This document shows, piece by piece, positions 1 to 10,405 of a DNA stretch of 64,000 nucleotides (the first letter of the stretch is position 1; each line of letters starts with the position of its first letter). A model generated the notes under the pieces. It saw only the letters and a list, made by a program, of their open reading frames with translations. It had not been told where the DNA came from and searched no databases. Both the position numbers and the translations under genes were made by a program. The stretch comes from Marasmius tenuissimus (taxonomy: Eukaryota; Basidiomycota; Agaricomycetes; Agaricales; Marasmiaceae), in contig JAQOTA010000065.1 in NCBI GenBank assembly GCA_029532415.1, positions 62,001 through 126,000 on the forward strand, read 5' to 3'.

Positions 1-298
1 GTGCAGTCCTGGCCCACAAGAACCTCAGTAAGACAAGAGAGTGAAGTTGGTAGACACGCACCGATCCAGAAGAACGATATTCGTCGAGATGAGCATGGAC
101 GTCGTTCACATGGAATACAGAGAGAGAGAACTGATCACTATCAGAGTAATCTCTTTTCAGCACACCATGTGGCCCCTCGGACAGCCTTCGTGAAACAAGC
201 CGATCTGTACGAGACTCGACAATTGCAGGCCTGAACCCAGAAGCTGAAGACACCGCAAACCCGGCAAGAAGGGCGAAAAGGGTCCTCATGGTCGCCAT
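1..298 (-). CDS. 5'-nucleotidase/metallophosphatase, N-terminus only (cut by window edge)
   Basis: The minus-strand reading opens with MATMRTLFALLAGFAVSSAS, a secretion signal; a second in-frame ATG lies at 289. The chain then reaches FHVNDVHAHLDEYRSSGS. NDVHAH is the first metal-binding motif of the calcineurin-like phosphoesterase domain in the UshA/CD73 5'-nucleotidase family, which hydrolyses nucleoside monophosphates or related phosphoesters outside the cell. An intron occupies about 9-61 (GT at 61, AG at 9). Splicing it joins SSGS to DCT, as in fungal homologues. The remaining ~500 residues, with the other metal ligands and the nucleotide-binding domain, lie beyond position 1. The family call is firm; substrate specificity is not readable from this fragment. 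Confidence 0.8.
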   Translation of the reverse strand, partial: MATMRTLFALLAGFAVSSASGFRPAIVESRTDRLVSRRLSEGPHGVLKRDYSDSDQFSLSVFHVNDVHAHLDEYRSSGSVRVYQLHSLVLLRFLWARTA

Positions 299-1058
299 CA
301 ATGGAGGTGAGTGAAGGTAGTGAGGTGCCAGAGAGAATGCTACGATCCTGTATTATGTACCCTTCGTATAGACCCTGAGCATCATCCGGCATGCATCACG
401 TTTCAACGATTCAGAAATTAGAAATTGGGCCGAACTTGGCGATGGAGCGGGTATCACTCTAAGACTCGAGAGCCATAAGATGATAAGAGCTCGTGAGAGC
501 CGCACGTTCGATGCCTTCCAAGTTCCGACGCCCTTCAGGAACGAACTAGGAACGGCCACAACGCCGACAAGTTACAACATTACTGGGCCATATGAACTCC
601 TGGAGAATCGGTGAAAGTTATACTTAGAGATGAGAGGATCAACGAGGACATGCGTACGCACCCATAGAACGAGCAAGTTACTCATGATCAGCCCATCTCA
701 TCCCCTCCGTGAATACCGATATGTCCATCTCGACGATGACTGTTTGGTGATGGTGATGGCGCAGTGTCAAGTGAATAAGTGCCGCTTGTCACTGTCAACC
801 TGAGCGCTCAGTCCCGTAGAATAGGGGCCCGCTATGGAAGTTTCCGAGCGCATCAGCAGCTGCCGGCGTCTCAGTAGCTTTCCTTTCTCATCAACAGCAC
901 GATTCCCTTTGGGGATGCCTCGGAGTGCTTAAACAGGAACTCTTTGATGCCATCACGCGTGTATTCAAAACGTTTACATAGTAGTATGGCCCTGGGATCC
1001 AGCTAAACGCCGTCTTTCTCCTTTCATGTCCTCAGGCTTCAACCAGGCCTAGCAGTCA
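299..1058. other. Intergenic region, shared upstream DNA of 5'-nucleotidase and first DUF6533 gene
   Basis: No gene is supported here. From about 500 onward the sequence (GAGCCGCACGTTCGATGCC and following) is similar to about 3115 onward. The ~2.45 kb tandem duplication therefore includes promoter DNA as well as the gene. Confidence 0.5.
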
Positions 1059-2932
1059 ATGGAGGGTTTGTCATTGACTGATACAGAACTCGAACAATTG
1101 AAGAGGTGCATCTATAATGTTCGGCTTGGGGACGTGAGTGGCAACCTGTTCATCATGATTGCTATCAGCATGAGTTGATCCCGAGCATTGCAGGGAATTC
1201 TCTGTATGTCCACGCGTTCGAGGACTTCTTGGATTCTGCTGATCCAGTTTTGCCCTCACAGTCGCCGGCTCAGCGCTTTTCGTGAGTTCTCTTGACGCCG
1301 TCGACAATGATCAAGCGATTTCGACGTTCAAAATATGACCCCTGCAGTTTTTCGACCATCTTTTGACGTTTGGGAACGAAGTGCGGCACACAGATTCTAC
1401 AGCTCGTTGATCTTTGCTGACCTTTCAATCCAGGTAAAATTTCTGTCGAGGTCCAGGCGACCATCGTTAGGCACCACACCCTTCGTTATCTGTCGATATT
1501 CCGCCTTGGGAACCGCAATTCTGGCAGTCACTCCAGTCGTATGTCACCTTACAATTCGGATACGGATCCGGGAGTACTGCGCTAACAAACCATCAGCGAA
1601 GCAATGCCACCGTGGACAGTGTCGGGACAGGTATGAGGTACCTTCCGCTCGTACATATTCAATACTTATGTTCGATTGTCTTCTTTCTCTCCGAGCAGTT
1701 CTCCGGCTCGCAGCGATAATTGCGTCTGAAAGTAAGCGTCACCAACACACTTTGTGTTTTTCTGTTTTGGACGCTCTCTCTCTCTCCCTAAGTCGTCCTT
1801 GCAGTCCGCACATGGGCGATATGGGGTCGCAATAGGAAAATCCTGTATTCTCTCTTCACCGTCGCGCTTGTGAGTCTTCCTCACAACTATTGAATCGCTT
1901 CCATACGATGCTCAAGCCTGATTTGAACTTTGTTCAGTGCGCGGTGATCCCCGCCGCGATTATTGTCGGGAAAGCGTTAACTACAAACCAGAGTGTGTTA
2001 TTTGCCAGGTTGGGGAATCTAGCACCGACTGATCTATTAATACATCTTTTAGTACGCCCACTGATCACTCCCGAGCTGACTCACCTTTGCAGCGCGACTG
2101 TAAGCGACATCAAGATTGCCTTCATCGTACCATATATTTTGACGATTTGTTACGAGATCCGTGAGTTGAAAGATCCTGGGTGACTTTTTGAACGGGGTTT
2201 AACTCATCCCGCTTCACAGTGACGCTGGCTCTGTCGTTGTACCGCATAGCCAAGTGGAGACAGAGCATACCGGAGAACATACGTGCACCGCTGTTAGACA
2301 CTCTTTGGAGGGACGGTCAGTATTGATGTTTTCGCTTGATCTTTGAAACAACTCACCCTTACTCTCCGTGCGGTGCATATAGGTATCATGTATTTCACCT
2401 TCATGCTCCGTGAGTGAGCTGTCTCCGGGCCAGTTTAGGATGAGCTTCAGCCGACTCACTCCGTACACTTTAGTACTGAGTTTCATGAACATCGGAATCG
2501 TACTTCAATCCGAGGTATGGACATACAATCACGTTGATCTTGTCATACCTGGAATGACCATCGACAACCTCCTAGGCCCCTCAGTTACGAAGTGGTGGGG
2601 GAAAGTATGTGTTTGCGTCTCAAGTTCTCGTGTCCCGGAACCGTACAACTCACGAGCCATCCCCAGCTTACAAGCCATACTACATAGTATGATGGCATGT
2701 CGCATCGTGCTGGTGTGTTTTCCTACATCCTCTTCCTTCCGTGCCTATGATTGACGAGGCTGATTCCTCTCCTTAGCACCTCGCCATATCTAATAACCCG
2801 AGGGACATCACGAACCCTGCGATATCGGCTTATGCTGATACGTCGGATATCCAGTTCACGACACAAATTGCAGCACACGAGACGGTTGAGAGGTTGCCGG
2901 TGTCAAGGCGGGAAGGAGATAACGAAGAATGA
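1059..2932 (+). CDS. DUF6533-type multi-pass membrane protein, tandem copy 1
   Basis: This multi-exon gene starts with ATG at 1059 (MEGLSLTDTELEQLKRCIYN). Later exons carry VAGSALF, a DHLLTF-like segment followed by NEV, then LSRSRRPSLGTTPFVICRY. This is the signature arrangement of basidiomycete DUF6533 proteins (DYLLTF..E...W...K.LFLL.RY). Further hydrophobic exons follow (DIKIAFIVPYILTICYEIR; LSLYRIAKWRQSIPENIRAP; MNIGIVLQSE; LQAILHSMMACRIVL). The tail exon begins HLAISNNPRDITNPAISAY and stops at 2932. The family is predicted to have about seven membrane helices and has no assigned function. Introns are 50-70 nt. I could not place the donor after the NEV segment, which is visible in copy 2 but changed here, so this copy may be damaged. 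It is about 80% alike by eye to copy 2. Confidence 0.6.
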
Positions 2933-3506
2933 GTGCATGCCGACGATGTCTCGTTGAAACGGTCCTGTCGGGTGGGGAAAAGGAAAGCGTCGGGAAATAG
3001 TCGTAATCTTGACGCGTCCCAACTCCTGATAACCCAGCCGTACCCTTCTCTAACGCCGCACCGACTGTTACAGAGATTTCGACGCCAGATCTTGCCACAC
3101 CCCCACATGTTCAAGAGCCGCGCGTTTGATGCCTCTCGAGTCTCGTCCCTTCCAGGAACGAGCAAAGTCGACGACTGGGTCTAGCCTGGCGGACGATTTG
3201 GCAAGTTAAAGGTGGCAACAAAAGCAGGAACAAAGACATGTGTACATACCCAAAAACAATCAAGTTACTTATATGTTCAAATAAGCCACTTAAGCTGCCG
3301 GAGCATCTGTCAAGCTGAGCGCTGCGCTTTCATTAATCTTTGCCTATGAATAGCCACTTCCTTGCAGGAGTACCTACTGGTGATACAGCAGCTCCATGAT
3401 AACGTCAGAGATGTATTTATGGCCCTATGGTTGCCTAGGGTCCAGTCAAAAGCCGGGCTCTGGGGTTCCTTTCTTCCTTCATGTTATCTACCACACTCAG
3501 CAGTCA
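2933..3506. repeat. Spacer between the tandem copies, itself part of the repeat unit
   Basis: Sequence just after the copy 1 stop (GGGGAAAAGGAAAGCGTCGGG, about 2962) resembles sequence just after the copy 2 stop (about 5436). Sequence from about 3115 to 3506 resembles about 500-1058. The repeat unit is therefore roughly 2.45 kb. I see no gene in the spacer. Confidence 0.55.
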
Positions 3507-5371
3507 ATGGAACGCTCGTCGCTGACGGAAACACAACTCGAACGATTGAAGGAGTGCATCTATAATAGCCGGCTTGGGGACGTGAGTGTAATGTTCCTCA
3601 TGATTGCTATCAGCATGAATTGGTCCTCAAGCAATGCAGGGAGTTCTCTGTGCGTCTTCGCGCCGAAGGACTTCTTGGACTCCGCTGATCGTTTTTCCCT
3701 CCTCATAGTTGCTGGTTCAGCCCTCTTTGTGAGTTGCTTCAATGTCACGGACAGAAACCAAGTTGAACTCTGACGTTCAATCATAGTTTTTTGACTATAT
3801 CTTGACATTCGCAAAAGAAGTCCGATCCACATGTATTGAATGAGTTTGTCCAGGATTGATAGGTTACTTTCCGCCCAGATAAAGTTTCTATCAAGGTCGA
3901 GGCGACCACCATTGGGCATCGCCAGCATTCGTTATCTGTCGATATTGCGCCTTAGGAACGGCGGTCCTGGCAGCCACTCCGGCCGTATGTTTCCTTCCAT
4001 TCGAATGCGCGTTTGGGCTCACTGCGCTCACAATAAAATAGCGAAGTAATGCCATCGTGGACAGCGTCGGGACAGGTATGATGCGCCTTCGCCATATCTG
4101 AGCTGGTACATTGTGCTTTATAGTTGAACGACTTTTGTCTCCTCGAGCAGTCCTCCGCCTCACATCGATAATTGCGTCTGAAGGTAGGCGCGTCATTGAC
4201 ATGTTTCTTCCTTCCCATCATCCCTGACGTTCTCCGAATCTCCTTAGTCGTCCTTGCAGTCCGCACATGGGCAATATGGGGTCGAAACAAGAAGCTCTTG
4301 TATTTTCTCCTCGCGGTGACTGTTGCGAGTCTTCTCCGCTGATTCGTTGCCTTTGGGACTAATTCTGGGTTGTTCAGTGTGTCGTAACTCCGACGGCGAT
4401 CATTATTGGGAAGGCACTAACTACCAATCAGAGTGCGTTACTCCCCGGGATGGGGAATCGCACACCAACTGATCCAATGACTCGTCTTCTTAGTACGCCC
4501 ACTGATAACCCCCGAGTTGACTCATCTTTGCAGTGCGACTGTGAGCGATATCAAAGTTGCCTTCATCGTACCGTATATTTTGACGATCAGCTACGAGATC
4601 CGTGAGTTCGTCGAAGCTGGATGACTACAACGAAGGCCAACCCTTTTCGCTTCACAGTGACGCTGGCTCTGTCGTTGTACCGTATAACAAAGTGGAGACA
4701 GAGCATACCGGAAGATATCCGGGCACCACTGTTAGATACTCTGTGGCGGGATGGTCAGTGCTGATGTTTCTCGACTAGCCTTAAAATACTCACTCGTGCC
4801 CTCCTGACGGTGCACATAGGTGTGATTTACTTCACGTTCATGCTCCGTAAGCGAAACCATGCCTTGCAGGACTCCGAGCTTTGAACGACTCATCTCGCTC
4901 GTTTCAGTGTTAAGTCTTATGAATATCGGAATCGTGCTACAATCCGAGGTATGGACACCCCGTTATGATCTTGCCCCACCTTTTTCAATTATCGACCATT
5001 ACATAGGCTCCTCAGCTGCGTAGTGGTGGCGGGAAGTGAGTGTTTGTGCCTCAAGATCTCATGTCCCGAAACCGTACGACTCACGAGCCACGTTCAGCTT
5101 ACAAGCCATACTACATAGTATGATGGCATGTCGCATCGTGCTGGTATATTTTTCTGCGTCTTCATTCTTCACTAATCGGGATTGACGAGGCTGATTTCCA
5201 TCTCCCTGACAGCATCTCGCTACGTCCGACAACCCGAGGGACATCACGAACCCTGCGATCTCAGCCTATGTGGCCGACGTCTCGGACATCCAGTTCACGA
5301 CACGTATCACAACACACGAGGCTGTGGAGAGGTTACCGGTGTCAAGGCGAGAAGTCGATAACGAAGAGTGA
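3507..5371 (+). pseudogene. DUF6533-type membrane protein, tandem copy 2, with an apparent +1 frame break
   Basis: The ATG at 3507 opens MERSSLTETQLERLKECIYN, nearly the same as copy 1. Exons spell VAGSALF then FFDYILTFAKEVRST, a clean DUF6533 core. They continue through DIKVAFIVPYILTISYEIR, LQAILHSMMACRIVL and the tail HLATSDNPRDITNPAISAY, stopping at 5369-5371. In the exon after the DYILTF exon, copy 2 has one extra base near 3923 compared with copy 1. LSRSRRPPLG and the following helix FVICRYCALGTAVLAATP therefore fall in different frames. Either this copy is a young pseudogene, or splicing there differs from copy 1. Most other exons and splice sites are preserved, so inactivation, if real, is recent. 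The role of the family is unknown. Confidence 0.5.
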
Positions 5372-8236
5372 CTGCAAGTCGACATCTAGCGACATGGCTT
5401 GTTGGAATAAACCTGTCAGGTGCCTGGTGGGAACGCAGGAAAAGCATCGGAGAACAAACACGGGTGTCCCGCCGATAGCGGCTCGGACGTTGAGCACTGG
5501 TGAGCTGGAAGTCCCCCCCTGACAGGCTTCTCATCTCAAGCTGGCCGGCACGCTGAAGTGCTGTGACCACACTCCAAACTCGATAAGGCTTGTCGAATTT
5601 GCTGGAGTTCTATCCAGCCATGTACGGTAGTAGCCGGTGTGGAGATTCGAGGACCGAAAGGCTTCAGTGACAAGTACGGTAGTATCAAACGGTACTCCGA
5701 TATATGGACGCTCTCCTCTTTTTGCTGAACCTTTAGGTTTAGCTACTCTAAGAGACAATGAAGTTAGGCCAATTTCACAATAGGGACAAACAATGTCACC
5801 GGTCCGTCGCTTCCCGTAACATCACATGAGATGACGAGATTCGCTAATAGTAAGCGCTCAGTGAGAAGTTGGAACGTTCCACGGGACCACCACCATCACC
5901 ATCCGTGTTCCTCTAGCCAAAGAACAAACTCATTGGTGACCGATCCCGTCTTTTCTCTAAGATCTAAGCTATTTGCCCTATTGACTCACTCAGCCATGCT
6001 TACAACCCAGGCCGAAAATCTGCTATCGCTCTCTTGAGATTATCGACATCCACTACTCGGTTTCGAGTTGGCGAGTCAGCCTCTACGTAGACCACTCGGG
6101 ACTGGGGGGTAAATCTAAGCTGGAGACTTCAAGTTTGGGTGTGTAATATCTTCAACACGACCACAGGTGATAATTTGCTGACTGAAATGTTTATAGTTAC
6201 ATCCCATCACACGTTTCGTACGTCAGACATTCAGAAGAACGTTTACCATCCTTGCGTTAGCTCTTGGTTCTGTCAACTACTTCTCTTATGGCCAGCTCAG
6301 CATGCACAAGGCCCGTACAATTTATCTATTGTCGCCGCTCGTTGCATGTCCACGGCCCAGTGTTGTGGGAAATGAGGCCTGCTCTCATGGCTAAAGCACT
6401 AAGAGGTGGACTCTAGGTGGAGGTGGCAGACGTGACAATGGACTTGGAGAAGCTGTGAGCGGAGCGGTAACTGGTCATGGTGCTCGGGAGGGCAAGGTGC
6501 CGAGCTAGAACACGACCCGAATGCTCGAGCAATTGGGTAGGGCTGAATCCAACGCGAGCGGCAAACTGAGCCCTTGAATGATACGCTCCCGCGTCACTCA
6601 GGATGACTTCAGTTTGGGTTGACCGTCTTTCACTCCAGTTCCTCGGATAACTTATCGGTCGACGAGTCTTGCGAAATCAAGTCTTCGGCACCTACAGGGC
6701 CCAAATGTCGCGGAGAGGTGTACCATTCGCTAGATGTTGGCCTTCGTCGAGGCTCACATAGCGTTCACTCCGACGACTCTTCTCCAAGCGATTCCTACTT
6801 CTCACTCAGCTTTCCAAAACTTTATGGACTCAAAAATGGACTCTCAGCGACAACGAACATAGAAGTAGGGATGTCCGTCAAGGACCATCATATCCAAGTG
6901 CGGAATTCATTCCTGTAGCGGCCTCTTTCCTGTGGGTCTACTGTACGACTCGGATACAACCTCCCCATCGATAGCTCCGCCCTTCCAGACCTGTTTTGTC
7001 CGTAGGCTTTCTCTCTTTTCGCGCTGTGTATATACTTACTTTCAGCCCGTACTCAGATTATTTGATATTTATGTATGTAGCTATGTACCGTACATCGCAA
7101 TACCAACGTTCTTTCCCTTTTTTCTTGAGGAAGGTTCAGCCGCCGCCTCGCAGAGGCCTAATCCTTCGTCATATGGAAGTTTGAGCTGAAGCAAAATCAC
7201 TGTGGGTTGGATAGCTACTGTGAACAATTACTCTATCGAATCTTTTGAATTTTTGAGTTTTGTTCCTGACTCCCAAAGAGAGTTAAAAGAGTCCGATGAT
7301 CAAGTTCGTGGGAGGCCATTATTATAATGAAGTAAGATTAGCCCGGCCCGGGCTTTTCCCTCTTTTCCTCACCCTCTGTGTCCTCGATACACTCATTGCA
7401 GGCCGTGGCCCATTCAACACCATGCAGCCGCCACAACTGTGTATTTCCTCGAATTGGATCACGCCCGTATTGGGAATTGGCGATCCATACTGCGTTTCGC
7501 CGGGCAGCTTTGGCCCCAGCTTCAAGTTCATTGTTTAACCCGAGTCCGAGATGTCAATTGCGTGGCATCGTCATGCAGGCGGTATCCAGGTCCTATGGAA
7601 CATGTGCTGCTGCAGGCAGGTGCAGGCACGTCTCATGACTGTTCTCGACTTCAAAAATGTGGAAGATGGAACCAAGTGGAACCACTCTTCTCCAGCTCTT
7701 TTCCGACCTTAAACCCTCATTTCTTCGAACCCGGATGCGAGGTATCGCCTTGGTAGGCTGCTCTATACTTAGGGCACGACTATCTGTGCCTTTGCTGAGG
7801 CCTGGTCACTGCGCATCTCCGTCGTGAACTACTCAAGTGAATGCCAATGCTTGGTACACCACTCTAGGTGCAATACGCTCTCCTTTCCGAAAATTTCGCC
7901 TCCGATCACACCTTACATCCCTGCACATCGAAAATTTAACCTCAGAACAAAGTAATCGGAGCCGGCATATGCATACGCTTCGCACCACTTCCCGGATTTC
8001 TCTGGGACATGTGAAAGTCGCGTGCAATCCTGGCTACCGCGCATCAGTGCTTGGCTCTTTCTCCGAGCCTCAGTCTCTGTACTGTAAGTAGGTATGGGTG
8101 ATCTTTGTCCAACCGGACCATATCAAAGTATGGAATATGCCATAGGCGGCTAAATAGGGGATAAACCTCTGGATTTCCCTCACATAAAAACCCACTTGCA
8201 AAGTTACAATCTGTAGACAGTTGTCCCCACTGTACA
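5372..8236. other. Gene-poor stretch of ~2.9 kb
   Basis: I find no protein family I recognise on either strand. The first ~100 nt are still similar to the sequence after copy 1. Reading frames such as about 6619-6918 (plus), 7296-7538 (plus) and 5531-5758 (minus) are under 100 codons, mostly lack an ATG, and show no motif or splice pattern. The last few hundred bases are presumably the pectin lyase promoter. A decayed gene or element cannot be excluded. Confidence 0.4.
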
Positions 8237-10021
8237 ATGCTCTCGTCATTCCTTGGATTTGTGGTCGTTTCCCTTTCACTCGTGTCCTCCACTTCAGCTG
8301 CTGCCGTTGGCCGCCCCGTTGGCTACGGGTCTGGTGCGTTTGCAAACCTAATTTACGCGAAGAGCTTCACTCATTGGAAGGAATAGCAACGACTGGAGGC
8401 GGAAATGCGACACCTCAAACCCCCTCGTCCAACTCTCAACTTGCTGTAGGTCGTCGTCACATGGCATATCCCGCTCACACTGACTCTTTCTGTCCTCCTA
8501 GTCCTGGTTGAGTGACGGTACCGCCCGTGTCATTCTGCTTGACAAGATATACGACTTCACCAACGAATGTACGTGTAACCTTCAACCCAAATCCAGGTTC
8601 TTTTCTCTGAACATTCATCTAGACGGAACTGTCTCGGTCCAAGCCTGTAGTCCATGGACCTGCAGTCCCAACCCCCAGAGCATACTGAACACGATCTCTG
8701 GAACCTGCGATGGGAAGACGATTCGAAATGTGACTGTAAACAAGGCTGGTTCGTTCTTCAAATACTTCTCTAATAGCTTGTTCAAGAACCTCGCTCAAAC
8801 TTAACCAGGCTTCCAGACCCGACTCGGCGTTGGTAGCAATAAGACGCTTATGGGAAAGGGCTCGAACTCCGGAATGTAAGTCGCCCATTCAAGTTCGGCA
8901 TCAGCTATCAGCTCAAAGGAGGTCGCAGTAAGGGTATCGGCTTGGAGATGAAGAATGGTGTGAGCAACGTCATTGTTCAGAGTAAGTTCCCTCTTTTGCT
9001 TTCGCGTCGAGGGTTCGTAACGCCTCCATCCAGACATCAGGATCACCGACATCAAGTACGGATATATATCTACAAAATACCTTCTTGAAACTCATCTAAC
9101 GTTTCACTAGCCACCAATACGTCTGGGGAGGAGATGGTGGTAAGTACGCCCAATCATCGTCTTTGACTGACTTTAACTTGTGTTTTCGCTTCAAGTACTC
9201 ATCAGTGACGCCTCCAATGTGTGGATTGACCATAACTACTTCAACCGTCCCGGTCGTCAATTCCTTACGACGTGAGTGGAAGCCCTATTCCTCGTGGCAA
9301 ATATATTCATTGGCTCTGTTCAGTGGCTTTGGCAAGGCCAACGGTGTGACAATCTCCAATAACTACTTCGACGGAACCGCTACTTGGTCGACTGGTTGCG
9401 ACAATCACCACTACTGGGGCATGATCTTAGCCGGTAACGGAGACAAGGTCACTCTCATGAACAACTGGTTCTACTACACCGCCGGCCGTTCTCCTCACAC
9501 CGGTGGGCAAGCAGCCTCGGACACACTCCTCTACCACTTCGTGAACAGTAAGTCTTAGATAGCGGACGTATCCGATTCATGGCACTTACTGTGATACAAG
9601 ACTACTTCTCATCGATTAGCGGACACGCCCTCGACATCGGGCAAGGAACTCGTGTCCTCGCTGAAGGCAACTACTTCGACAGCGTCAAGACCCCTATCGC
9701 CGGAGTTGATGCCAACAACGGACATCTCTACTTCCCTACAACCGTGGACGACGCGTACCCATGCAATGACAACGGGATGGGTCGTTACTGCGAGTGGAAC
9801 CGCATGGCCGGCGGCTCTGGCACTCCGCCGGTATACCTGGACAAGACGGTGTTCAATACCGTACTGAAATCTGGTGCGTACTCTCTCGCTACTTCAGTAT
9901 TGTGTATTCCTGATTTGTTCCGTGATACGAAGATGCCGCGGTCAAAGGCCTCAAGCCTATGGGGGTGGCTGATGTCCCTGCTTATGTGAAAGCCAACGCT
10001 GGTGTAGGCAAGGTCAACTAG
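8237..10021 (+). CDS. Secreted pectin lyase (polysaccharide lyase family 1)
   Basis: The ATG at 8237 opens a signal peptide (MLSSFLGFVVVSLSLVSSTS). The gene has about eleven short exons. Splicing gives a family 1 right-handed beta-helix: SWLSDGTARVILLDKIYDF, then a Cys-containing loop (SVQACSPWTC), KTLMGKGSNSGI, ITDINHQYVWGGDG, VWIDHNYFNRPGRQFL, CDNHHYWGM, MNNWFYYTAGRSPH and GHALDIGQGTRVLAEGNYF. The WIDH and HHYWG segments, and the Arg-containing GRSPH site, match fungal pectin lyases (EC 4.2.2.10), which cleave methyl-esterified homogalacturonan by beta-elimination. The second motif favours pectin lyase over Ca-dependent pectate lyase. The stop is at 10019-10021. Some introns are as short as 29 nt, notably the one near 8878. 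It is an extracellular plant cell wall-degrading enzyme; substrate preference is inferred from family. Confidence 0.88.
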
Positions 10022-10405
10022 GTAGATCTCGACACTGGGAGCCATGTATGATATAGGGCGGAAAGGAGTAATCGTGATTGACAATATTGAATACCCTTAC
10101 GGATGGTGGCTGAATCGACAGCTGTGAACGGATCGACGGCGAGAGTAAAATTGAACTTTACGCTACGTGAGAAACGAATCGGTGAGTTGCGCCAGGCGAC
10201 TTGAAAACGGGTGAAGTGTTTAATGAAGCATTCTCATTCCATTGACGGATGACTTACATTGAATGATGGGTAAGTATATATACACGTACATAAAATTGTG
10301 TTACAGATGCGATACATGAGATGTAATACAAATCGGAATAGAACAGCGAATTCACAACACATAGCCAGAACAGATAAGACAACAAGACACCCGACGGTGG
10401 AACGA
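10022..10405. other. Convergent 3' flanks of pectin lyase and Lon
   Basis: AT-richer DNA between two genes that converge. It presumably holds both 3' untranslated regions. I see no gene. Confidence 0.5.

Noticed and set aside
5831..6037. Plus-strand frame with a run of five His codons (PRDHHHHHPCSS), resembling a tag or metal-binding stretch
   Set aside because: Short frame without signal, motif, splice support or homology; the His run comes from a CCACCACCATCACCATC simple stretch.
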